Below, piece by piece: positions 48,701 through 60,000 of a DNA stretch of 64,000 nt; the first letter of the stretch is position 1; each line of letters starts with the position of its first letter. Location of the stretch: NCBI GenBank assembly GCA_950295325.1, contig OX485806.1, positions 7,192,001-7,256,000 on the forward strand. The letters run 5' to 3'. Source of the stretch: Polytrichum commune. Its lineage: Eukaryota > Streptophyta > Polytrichopsida > Polytrichales > Polytrichaceae. Both the position numbers and the translations under genes were made by a program. Under the pieces are notes generated by a model. The model was not told the DNA's origin. It ran no database searches and worked only from the letters and a program-made list of their open reading frames with translations.

Positions 48701-49704
48701 CTTCCCCACAAAGGAAACCGGAATTTTATGGACCCACCCGAAAACTTATGCCTGCCCCGTCCAACTTCCAAAAAAAACCATTGCCCTTGCATTCTTGAAG
48801 GCTACTTCTCCACAAATCCCATATTGAGTGCATTTCATCTCCAAGGTCCAAAACCCAATATATATGTTCACTTCCATTGAGTAAATAAGCAATTGACTGG
48901 GATTTCAGTTTTGAAGTGAAACATGCAATCAAACATGTAATTAACTTGGAAGTAAAAATATTACAAAACCCTCGTTAGCATTGAGGTTATGATTTTGTGA
49001 CTTATGATTGAAAGGATCTTTGTCATTCTAAAGTGAAACTAAAATTAGGTTTAATTTTTTAAATTTTCACTCTCAAAATTTGAGTTTGCATATCAAGTTT
49101 TTAGGTTGGTTGTATACGACTTAAACCCTATAATGCCCCATAATCATCTTAAACTACATTGAAGATTCATATTTATAAGAATTGCACATCACTTACAAAT
49201 GATTGATGCTTGACTCGTAGAAATCTACCATCGTTATGTATGCTATAAAAAGTATAGGCTTGTAATGTCTTAATACACTTTTCACTTAAGCCACTTTTTC
49301 TTTTCGTGACGTCCATAAATAATCATCGAGAAGAAGTCTATGGGTGATGAAAGCAACTTTTGGCTTTTGGTGAGGCCACGTTGCCTGTGCTTTCTCGACC
49401 ATCGGATTTGACCGATGTAACCCTCCTCCCCTGATCTCCTCCGTCCACTGCGTCATTTATCACCTCTCTCATTTGGATGCATCATGTGCTCATAGCATTC
49501 AAGAGTTTTACCTCGGGGCGCACTTTACTAAACACGTATGACTATGTGAGTGCACAATAGGGTATTAATTTGACCTTTGCCACTACATGTACATATGCTA
49601 TATAATTTATAACTTGTAGTTATGTACATGTATAGAACCAGTATGGTTTTCGGCGTTAATAATACTATTTTGAGATTGGTTATACTAAATGTGGGATCCT
49701 CTAG
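48701..49704. other. Intergenic DNA, no gene seen
   Basis: No coding signal. Confidence 0.4.
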
Positions 49705-50120
49705 GACATGAAACACATCATTAGTACGCAATGGTTAACAAATCTAAATTCCATAACATTGCTCTCCTCCTTGGTTGTGTTTTATGGGACTGAGTTTGGG
49801 CGAGCATGATTCTCCTTTAATTCCAGGTTTTATCATTTATGGGGAGCACTGAGGCTATTTAATGTAGACTTTTGACAAACAACTATAGTTTATCATAGAT
49901 TTTAATGGAGTCCCGTTTCTTTGGAAATACACCATCATCTAGATTCTTAGAAATGTTATGTTGGCCGTAGCTACTTTCCTCCTACTTTTTTGAGCTCGTA
50001 TGAGTATCTTATTCATTTTCAAAGTGAAGATTCTTGTGCTCGTAAATGATCGTATAGGCCCCTACAATTATGTTCGCTATTAAATCCTAAACACTCAAGC
50101 CTTTACATTCCATTTCAGGT
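49705..50120 (+). repeat. Dispersed repeat family A, copy 5
   Basis: Shares GACATGAAACACATCATTAGTA with 8285 onward, and AAGTGAAGATTCTTGTGCTC with 16445 onward. About 200 bp of unrelated sequence seems to be inserted in its middle. Confidence 0.45.
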
Positions 50121-51041
50121 GTTTCCAACATCATTGTTCAATTTGTCTACTATGTAATAAAATAGTCTCTATCTTTGACAAATCCAATTATACGGATGTG
50201 AAGATGACTACCATATATTATTGCTTACAGATTTTGAAGTCAATCGGACCACATCTGCTAGGTCATCTCAACATAAGCCAATGGACTTCCTCAAGGGGGC
50301 GACCTATATATATTTTTTAAACTTTCTATTTGATGCCATCTTTGGTCAAGGTAGACATATTTGAAAGTTAAAACTTGGCCATAGTATATTATGCACTTGT
50401 CAAAGAGTTGCTCAAAAAAATATGGGTTATTTTGATGAAATTTGGATGACGTTTGTCACCCTCAAAATTCTAGGCCAAATAAGGACATTTTCGCACATTT
50501 AGCCTTTGACCATGATGAAACAACCCTTAAACTCAAAATTAACAAAATGCCTCTGATGAAGTCATGCACATCCATGCTCATGGGGTGCGGAAAAAAATTG
50601 GCCAATTTAGACCTATCATTACTAAGTTTTGGGCTCCAAAGTCAAAAACTTTGATGGTTGACTGTTGGGAAACTCCTAAGAAAGCATGTATGCCGAAAAT
50701 TATGAGCATAATTTGGGGCCAGCTGGGCCAAGCCCTGACATTGGGCGGGCGATATGTAATTCGTTAGATTTTATTTGCATGAAAATATTGACATTATTAA
50801 ATATTTCACATTACATATTACATATTATATTATATTATATCCATGAAAATGAAATGGAGGGAATATTCTAAACATGTAATATAAGGTATTAAATAAAAAA
50901 ATTAAAATAAATGGATTTGCCTAATAAAAAGAAGACATGACATGACTTGTACATAAATTTCACATTTGAGCATACATGAATGGCAAAATAGCTTTAGCTA
51001 TAACCCCAAGAACTTATAACCTTTACCTATAGCTATGTCCA
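50121..51041. other. Intergenic DNA, no gene seen
   Basis: AT-rich, with a TATTATAT low-complexity stretch near 50810-50840. No gene. Confidence 0.4.
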
Positions 51042-51640
51042 TCAAATCATACGATGGATTTTCTTAAAATAGTCTCCCAAACGCATGAACATATCACTGC
51101 ATTCCACGCATATTGCCTTGCACCTCACCTTACACTCCACACACTGCCTCTTGACACCGTAAGTCCTCACTAACATCTGGATTTGGGACATAAGTGGAGA
51201 AAAAATCAATACACACTTCTTCCTAGCCTCCCTTCCACCCACCAATTCTTTTCCCAATCTCAACATAGATTTCAAATGGAAATACAAAGTCCAACCTTTG
51301 GCCATACATATCTCTTGATGTATCTTCCACATGTTAACAATAGTCACATCTAGTAACCAAAAATAAGGTCGATCCCACCACTTGTGAGATTTGACTTGCA
51401 TTCAATAGTATCCCACAAGTTGGTCAACCACATCACAACCTCACATTTAGGTTTGATATTGTACATGGATAGGACTAGTGTCAACAAGAACCATTATGTT
51501 TTCCACTTTTATTTCCACATATACATGCTCACTCTCTTTGGCAACATGTTTTTCACGTGTTGATAATATTAACACATGTTTTTTTTTTGTCAACCCGTGA
51601 CATTGTGCTAATGGGTAGTGACTTGCGGATCCGCCATACT
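51042..51640 (-). pseudogene. piggyBac-type transposase, C-terminal part
   Basis: The uninterrupted stretch 51042-51401 reads KWWDRPYFWLLDVTIVN, then a linker and a C-terminal Cys-rich zinc-finger region with C-x2-C pairs (CVECKVRCKAICVECS). Upstream on the same strand, 51402-51640, it continues with broken frames through VLSTREKHV and CDVVDQLVGYY, the piggyBac GGVDxxDQ..xYY..xxKWW module. At 51643 it is cut by the pogo element. The remaining part resumes beyond 53.4 kb. Confidence 0.75.
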
Positions 51641-51643
51641 ATA

Positions 51644-53224
51644 CAGTCTAACCTTGTTAGTACGACACTCATTTATATGACACCCTCGATATTACGACAC
51701 ATTTTTACGCGACCAAACTTTCTAGTTCAAAACTCCCTCTTTTATACGACTACGACACTCGATAATACGACATTTAGAATCTCCATTTTGTTTTATTAAA
51801 GTGGTAATTAATGCTAAAATTCCTTTCATCTATGTTATGTACATCTAAAATACATTCATTTTCACTTGGGAACTACTTGGGAACTTCACTTATCACTGGG
51901 AATTTAATGATAGTTAGGGTTACTAATGTAGAATAGACATGGTCAGGGTTAGAGTGGCCTCCTTCCTATTCTTTTATCATATTATGAGCCTGAAGATGTT
52001 TACAACATGGATGAGACTTGATTGTATTTTAGACCACATCCCAGTAAAGCATTAGCACAAGGGGAGATGAAGTGTCAGAAGTTATAAAAGGAGCATGTAA
52101 CCCTTGCTCTTGTTGTTAAATCCAACAAGTTTGGATGGATGAGTTGAAGTTGCTTGTGATTTGTGTGTCTAAGCAACCCTGATGTTTTGGAAGGTGGCAA
52201 CCTCATGAGTATGTTCGGTGGCACTCAAATTAAATAGCTTGGATCGATGAAGGGGGATATATTTCAAGCTTGGATTTTGTAGCTCAACAATAAGTTCAAA
52301 TGCCAAAATCGAAAGGTAATTATGATTTTGGATAATGCATCTTCACATGTTGTTAGGTTTGCCAAAGTTGGTAAGTCTCGTGGTTTTTCAACCTTGGAAT
52401 TGAGCAACATGACTTTGGTATTCCTTCCTCCCAAAGTTCAACCTTTGGATCAATGTATAATAACATCTTTCAAAATTCAATACAAGAAGAAACTCTTGCA
52501 ATGGATTTTATCACAATATGATGATGCTACATTAAAGGACTTAAGGAAGGTGGTGCCCAACATCAGACATGCTATCATGTGGAGTTATGAAGTGTGAAGT
52601 GAGTTGGATGCACAAATATTAAGGGATTGTTGGAGGATGGTGCGTATACTACCTACAACATGGAATGTTGATTTTGCCCTAGTTGATGAAAGGGAGAAGA
52701 ATAGAACGCAAGAATAATCAAATGAACTTGGTGCTCTGGTTTCAAAGTTGTGATTGGGTGATGATGAGATGTCAATCGAGACTTACATTCTCATGGAAGG
52801 GGAAAATATGCCTAAGCTAGAATTGAGTAATGATGAGTTTGTGGATGTTGCTTTGGGAATCAGTTATGCACAAGGCTTTGATCTTAATGTTGATCTAAAT
52901 TCAATAAATGTGGATGATGTTGCTCCACCTATAGTAAAGCTTAGTGATGTTGAATGTCATGCATCATTGTTGTCTAATTTCTTATTAAACAACTCTTTAC
53001 ATTTTGGTGTTAATGAAATTATTAGTTTCAAAAGCTATCAGGAAGTTTGAATAAGATGACAATTGCTAACTCGGGTAAGCAACAACATAGATCTTTGAAC
53101 TCCTATTTCAAGAGTTCTTGAAAATATTTGTATGTGTTTAGAGTTATAAGTTATTATGCCATACCATCTATATTGCTCAAAGTCGTTGTATATATTTTGA
53201 AGCCCATACTGCTTATGTTTTTGT
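51644..53224 (+). mobile_element. Truncated pogo/Tigger-type transposon, copy 2, nested in piggyBac
   Basis: Same start (CAGTCTAACCTTGTTAG, preceded by TA 51642-51643) and same right limit as the copy at 33071-34635, with high identity. The DDE region is more damaged: a stop directly after NMDET, a break before the 52322-52597 stretch (ILDNASSH, FLPPKVQPLDQ), a stop after IMWSYEV, and a third frame at 52754-53050. An insertion of six bases (GGACTT-like) within ATTAAGGAAGG distinguishes it from copy 1. Non-functional. Confidence 0.85.
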
Positions 53225-53453
53225 TCTCCCTCGATTACTTTACGCCATTTGTCATATTAATGAGAAGGTGACACCTCGATAATACGACTTTTTTTATGTT
53301 TCCCAAACTTGTCATAGATAGATAGATAGAAACTCCAACCCCTTTCAAGCAAGGGGCCGGCGTGAATAAAGTGTCCGTTCGTAATGCCAATGACCCGATG
53401 CCCACTGGACAAGGGGACAAACTTGTCATACGAAAGAGGGAGAACAATAGCCC
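53225..53453. other. Junction between pogo copy and piggyBac core
   Basis: Contains another ACACCTCGATAATACGAC word, like those near the pogo 5' end, and a short GATA run. May hold a second pogo scrap; I cannot resolve it. Confidence 0.35.
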
Positions 53454-53774
53454 CTAGGAGGCCTTGCCTAATTCCTCCTTTGCTCTTGGAGTCTTCAATA
53501 GTCCTATCCTATTTGACCTAATTGTGCCAATTGCATAGATGTCCACAATGGGTAGCTCAGTAAACAAATATATAGATGTAAAACAATTGTCGGTTACAAC
53601 CACATGATCCACATTCTCTAACCCCTTTCCCATTTGCTTCACTACTTTTAGTCCAACTTGTGGTTCCCCTTTGTTTGTGACTTTCACATCAAGCATCTCT
53701 TTGTTTCTACCATAAATATAACCCCACGCCATAATGGCCAAAATATTACCAATACACATAACCGTCACTAACAT
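53454..53774 (-). pseudogene. piggyBac-type transposase, catalytic core fragment
   Basis: A 106-residue stretch with GLKVVKQMGKGLENVDHVVV, then TDNCFTSIYLFTEL and YAIGTIRSNRIGL. This is the DDE_Tnp_1_7 pattern (a D-N/Y-x-F/Y-T-S-x-x-L-F box, then GT.R.NR.G). It is on the same strand as, and N-terminal to, the fragment at 51042-51640. The intervening 1.6 kb is the pogo insertion. The N-terminal third is not recognisable. Confidence 0.75.
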
Positions 53775-54307
53775 CCATCATATATATACACAACCAAACA
53801 AACCCAACAATAGACCCACATCTCCCACATGACCTAAATAAAGCCCTAAAATTAATAACAAACACAAATATAGATACCTACACGGGTAGATCACTCCATT
53901 GTCAAGTTGAACGTCACGTGCGACCAAAAAAAATCTTCTTTTGGTAAGTTGCACCACCAAAATGGGTCAAAATTTTATCAATTTTTTTTCATGAGTAGAT
54001 ATACACAGTACCTATGACATAGTCAAAAGTGGTAACTAAATTTGATGATTTGTTTTTTCATAAAACATGCCATTTCTAACTAGAATGACACTGAATTGAA
54101 CTAAAAAAAGGACTAAAAAAAAAGGACTAAAAATTCCAAAAAAATATACAAAATATACTATCAATGGTTATATATATGTAGACAAAATATCATAAATTTT
54201 AAAATTATATATGGCATGTAATATAGGGGTAGCAAACTTTGTCCGCACGTGGTGTCAACTTGACAATGAAGTGACCTCCCCATGGATACCTACCACAACA
54301 ATGCATA
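53775..54307. other. AT-rich DNA, no gene seen
   Basis: May include the degraded piggyBac N-terminal part and the LINE interior; nothing readable. Confidence 0.35.
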
Positions 54308-55469
54308 TATACAGATGGATCATTTATCCCACCCTTCAAAAAATCCGAAGGCCAAATAGAGGGTAACACCGCAGGCTCAGGGGTATATAGTCCCAACAAC
54401 AACACCCAAATATCCGAAAGGTTACGCGGGTATCAAAACATCCTAAGAGCAAAGCTCAATGCCATACTCATCGCTATTAAAACTATCCAAATCATCCAAA
54501 AAAACACACATATATTCACAGACAGCCTTAACATCATCTACCTAACCAACAACCACATACAACATCCAACATCACCATCTAGACAAGTTACTTATAGCAG
54601 CTATCATACATCAAATATATTCGACCCCATATAAGATATACATACACAAAGTATGAGCACACACATGAATCAATGGAAATGAAAAGGCAGACATAGCCAA
54701 TGAAGGGATACGCATAGACAAACCGGATGAAATACCACACATCCACATAGCCCACTCTAACCCTTACTGGCTAGCAAGCTCCCCTACTGCCACACACCAT
54801 GGGGCCATTCGCAACCTTCACACATTCATAACGAAAGAACACGTTAACCAAGTAACCGCATCAGCCAGACAAAAATTCACATATGTAGATAAGTGGCTAT
54901 CAAACGACCAAATCAACCAAAAACTCTCCAACCACTTTTGGAAAGACGACAAAATACCGGACACACAAGTTACCCAAACCCTAAAATTTAGATACGCCCA
55001 ATATATGGGCAACCATAGGAAAAATATATTTTGGCCCCTCAAATACCAAAACCCCAACTGTACACTATGCCATACCAATGATAGGGACACATGGCCCCAC
55101 CTACTATCAACATGCGAACACCCATACCTAAAAGGATTACAAATTGCAAGACACAACAAAGTAGTCCACCTCATCACCCAAACCCTACAAGCCAATAAAA
55201 ACACCCGATACTATACCCTGACCAATGCAGGCAAACTCAACAATCAACCCCCAAACCAAACAATCCCAAAATGGCTTCTTAAATGCACATGTACACAAGT
55301 AACATGCCAATGCCAGGCCAAATTAAGCCCAGACATAATGTGCATTATTGGAGCACCTAATCAAACACAAACACCTATACTACCCTCCCCCAACTACACC
55401 ATACAATTCATCGAAGGGAAAAGCTATTTTGCGAGCGGTGAGCGGTGTGCGGTGAGCGGTGAGCGGTAA
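54308..55469 (+). pseudogene. LINE 3' end: RNase H domain plus C-terminal zinc-binding motif
   Basis: Frame one (54308-54634) reads YTDGSF (first Asp), TAGSGVY, RAKLNAIL (consensus RAELxAI; the catalytic Glu is Lys) and IFTDSLN (next Asp). After a stop and frame change it resumes near 54665 with GNEKADIANEG (HxGNExAD box). It continues unbroken to 55469 through FRYAQYMGNH and CTLCHTND....HLLSTCEH, a C-x2-C...H...C motif typical of the end of LINE ORF2. Reverse transcriptase and endonuclease are absent, so this is a 5'-truncated, inactive copy, as usual for target-primed insertion. No poly(A) tail seen. Confidence 0.8.
55433..55467 (+). repeat. GAGCGGT heptamer tandem repeat
   Basis: Five 7-bp units, one variant (GTGCGGT), overlapping the end of the LINE frame. 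Confidence 0.9.
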
Positions 55470-55849
55470 GTTTTCTAGAATATTAAAATTTTGTCAGGTG
55501 AAACATGCCCTATGGCCGTGGTGTAGAGCTAACTTTTGAAATATTTATTGACAAATTTATTGACAAAAAGAACCTATAACCGTGGTGGAGGAACCTATAT
55601 AGTATTTGCTTGCACCTTCTTGGAGGTTCAGGATATTACCTGACCACGACAATTTCATGACAACCTCTAGCAATTTAGCAAGTAAGATTCCATCTATTGT
55701 GGTGAGGGAATCTCCAAACCCCAATGCTGCAGGCCTCACACGTAATGCCCATGAAGACCCATCTGTTTGTATGTGTGTGTATATATATATATGAGCATAA
55801 ACTTAAAATGTTGAAAGAAACTTAAAGAAAATATTAAAGAAACTGAAAA

Positions 55850-56215
55850 TGTTGGAAGTGTTTACAACATGTTCCTCTAACAACAACACCTTACTATATA
55901 CCACTCAAATATAGGTGGTTATTTAAGAAGAGCAATTGTGTTGAACATAAAACCTAGGATGATGTCCATATTTTAAGCACAAGCCTTCTTGGTTTAACAC
56001 TCAACACAACTAGGAGGTCTCGAGTCATCATTTAAAAAAATTAAATTCTTCACTTTGACTTATTATAACCTTTGCATCTCAACTTCAATTTTGAAACATG
56101 AAATAAAAATTTTCTTGGTTCTCAGTCACTAGCCAAATGGGAAAATTATGATCCAATCCAATGACCACAATTCTATGTGAACTTGGAAGTTTTTGACATT
56201 AAAATTGCATATTCT
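55850..56215 (-). repeat. Remnants of dispersed repeats A (55850-55935) and B (55950-56215)
   Basis: 55850-55935 has AACATGTTCC, ACACCTTAC, ACCACTCAAATATAGGTG like family A. 55950-56215 has CAATTTTGAAACATGA, CTAGCCAAATG and GATCCAATCCAATG-CC in the order seen at 36080-36200. Confidence 0.4.
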
Positions 56216-57054
56216 AACCTCATTTGGAGTATATCTATGATCATGAGTCTAAAGTAAATTATGTCTTAATAATTAAAAACCTAAGCGATATTAAACAATA
56301 AACTTTTTGTCACCTTCAACTCATAGTATTGCCATAATGTTTGATCCTTGATTGGGATTAAAGTTTCCTGACACCTACTAAAGGGGAGAGCAAAGAAACT
56401 AATTATCATGTAGAACATGTGAATGATTGGTCTAAACCCAATTAACACCTTAATCAAGATCAAAGACCTTGAATTATTCTAGTAGAATTAACTAGAGATG
56501 GATCTATATGTACTAAAAGTTTGTTAGACCGCGTTGAAGTATGCAAGGGGAAGATATTCTTGAGCATACCAATGTCAAGTGTCGTTGGTGTACACTTTAG
56601 TCAACTTGTAGACCATTGTATAATATAGGTGTGCACTTCATATCATTGTGGAACATACTAATGCCGAGATATTAGTCAAGACACTTGAATGCCAAATTTC
56701 ATGAGGTGACATTAATGGTGAGGTTGATGGTGAATTATTCAACCCAACATTCGCCTAAAATCGTAAGCAAGCATTGAAAAAGTATATGAAAACGATAATA
56801 GAAGAATAGTGGAAACCCTTAAATTTCAAAGAGAAGGGTATGAACTAATAGGCCGATTATGGAATTAAGTGAACAATATCAGAAAACACGAAGTCAAAAG
56901 TTAACCTAAATCTGCAATTTTATATATGCAATCCCATAAATTCCGAAAGTAATACAAATACAATGAATTTCATGCGGAATGAGTGCACAAACTGAAAAAC
57001 CAACGGAAGAAAAACCGGTATATTAGATAGTACACAGACATTCACATGAAGCTA
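56216..57054. other. Intergenic DNA and 3' flank of the next minus-strand gene
   Basis: No coding signal; the last part is probably 3' UTR of the gene ending at 57055. Confidence 0.4.
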
Positions 57055-60000
57055 TTACATCAGATCCGAATCACTGTGATCACGTGATGATGAAGACATT
57101 CTAGAATCACTAATATATGCATCAGAGGAGGCCTGACCATCTGATTCTAAAGCTTCTATATCCAAAAACTCTAAAACTCTTCCCGGATGATATTTAGATG
57201 TAAACGTCTGATAAGAACCTCCAGCTAGTTGATTAGCAGTAACATTTGCATATGTAGGAAGTTGCCAAGACTTTGGAGGGCTGGGATAGAATTTAGGGTC
57301 ACAAAAAAAAGGCCGGTGAATAGGATAGCTCAATTTATCGCATCTGCAAATGCCAATGGTACCATGTTCATAACTCAACTTTAGAAGAAATGACAGCAAA
57401 AAACATAACACTGGTAAGAGAATTTGTGGACCATACTCACTTAGTAAACCGAGATCTCTTCACAATCCTCTCAACGGGAATATCTTCACCCTTAGGATCC
57501 TCTACACTTGTGACACGGTCTTCAAGAGTGACTTCAGAGGCTGCTCTAGAGATAATCAATGGAGCAAGTACGGCCCTCAAAAATATCTACATCAGCCTCT
57601 AATGCCGCAATGTGACGGTGCACATTGCGGCATGCATGAATGGAAGATCCTGCAAATAAAGAAGTTGGAAAAACTTAGTACAAAAACCACTATGAATTTT
57701 GTAGAACAAAACAATATTAACAATTAACCAACTGAAATGCAAGATTACAAAGACATACCGGTCGCTGCCGTGCAGTCTAGAATAATATCCCATGGGGAGC
57801 TACATGCTTCAATTAGCATTTGCATTAGAAGCACGGACTTTTCACGAGGCCCTCGCCATGGTGTGGATCCATTAGTTAGCTGGTCCTCACGAGAGACCAA
57901 GTTCTGGAGAATATCATCCCGTGCAACATCCACCCCATAAGGATCCAATTCAGGGACATGGCGAAATGAAAACTTCGATGCAGGTGACCCCGGCACGCTC
58001 CTGACCGCCAATGAAATACCGAACCTCATGGTCTATAATGTACCAAACATAAAGATCAATATTACTTTACAAAGTGAACAACAGAACTGCGTGAGTATAA
58101 TAGTTAGGTGGGTCTACACTCAGAATTACCTCAAGGATGAAATTGAAACTGAATGCGGTGATCAGAAAGAAGACTTAAGCTTTATCTTACAGTTGATGCT
58201 GGATTTATTGGAGATGTAAGATGAAGGCGGTTCATTCCCCACCACTCTTTCCGAATTGCAAAACCATGCGATTTGCAATATCCAAGAATATTGGACTTCG
58301 TACTCATGCGAAAAGGGTGAAACAAAATAATTGCCCCGTCGTCGTGCAGATGTTCGTCGGCAAAGTCAAAGAGTGGTTGTAACCACTCTTTCGATTCTTG
58401 ATTCCAAGCGGGAATGGACGACGGTGGGTTTGATATGCCAGGAACAGGAAGACCTTCCGGTATATCTGCAAGAATCAAGTCCAAACAGGGATGGTCATCC
58501 GGAGAACCCTTGTAGTGCCGGGTTTTGTCTTTTGAGTGCTGCACAATCAAAGGACAACCAGGTTTGGTGTTAAAATAATCCTCCTTGCTTTGTACATTGC
58601 CTAGTACTAGCCCTTATATCAAACATATCTATACTCATTACTAACCTTATATAATACACAAATCTAACCTCTTATCAGGTTACAATTGTTACCCACATAT
58701 CTAACCACAGATCAAAGTACCTTTATGACACCCATATTCAACCTCATATCAGATTGACCTTATAACATGCGAATATAACCTCACATCAGATTGTACTTAT
58801 AACACACATATCTAACCTCATATCACACACATATCTAACCCGATATCAGATAACAGATATAGCCCAGATATCTTATCTCCCATCAGATTACAGTAATATC
58901 ACCCATATTCAACCCCAATTCAGATAGACCTTACAACACATATATCTAACCTTAGATCAGATTACACTTCTAACAAACATTTCTAACATCATATCAGAGT
59001 ACACTTATAACAAGCATATCTAGATATCAATATCTACTATGATTGTAGGTAGTAGAGTTTGAATACCAGAAAATGTGTCTCGGGACCGAGACACTCAAAC
59101 TCGGCCCTGGAAAATCAGAAATGTCTAAGCTTAAATCAGATTACCCTTATACCCACAATTGCAAACTAACCTCACATCAGATTGCACTTGTAACCCACAT
59201 ATCTAACCTCACATCAGTTTGACCTTAATACTAGCATATCTAGACCTCACATCAAATTTCACTTCAAACACACATGTGTAGTCTCATATCATAGTACCCT
59301 TATACCAAGTAAATCTAGATTTCAATATCAAATATCATTGTAGGGTTTACAGTTTGAATACCAGAAAATGTGTCTCGGGACCAAGACACTCAAACTCGGC
59401 CCTGGAAAATCAGAAATTTCTAAACTTGCCTCATATTACCCCAATACCCAAAATTGCAAACTAACCTCATATCATATTGCACTTGTAACCCACATATCTA
59501 ACCTCACATCAGTTTGACCTTAATACTTGCATATCTAGACCTCACATCATATTTCAGAGAAGGTAAAATTCAGAGAGGGCGGGGATTTCACTTAAACAGT
59601 GTTCCGACTAAAAAAGTTCAAAAATTAACATGACACCTCACCATTCATATTTCAACTCCTAATTTCCACAAACAAAATGGTACAACAAAACAAATGGCCG
59701 ATTGCAAGCACAAAACAAATTGCCGAGTCCATTGAGGGCTCAGCTCGCACTCCACATGGTGTTTGGGTCCCGCATAAACTATACCCTACCAGCCTTACTT
59801 GTCAGATCCATGATTCGGTCCCGAAAAAAATTATAGCCGATTACTGAAATATGAAAAGTAGTACCTACTGAATGTTCAATGTGGACCACATTGAAATGCA
59901 TAAATTTAAATGCAAACATGTTATGACAAAATTAAGGAAGAGCAGTACCTTGAGCATGAATCTTTTCAACTCGTTGTAGGAAGGGGTGAATTCCTCCGTG

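Noticed and set aside
53235-53447. Minus-strand frame next to the piggyBac core
   Set aside because: May be part of the broken transposase, but I could not match it to a piggyBac motif and it overlaps pogo-like words.
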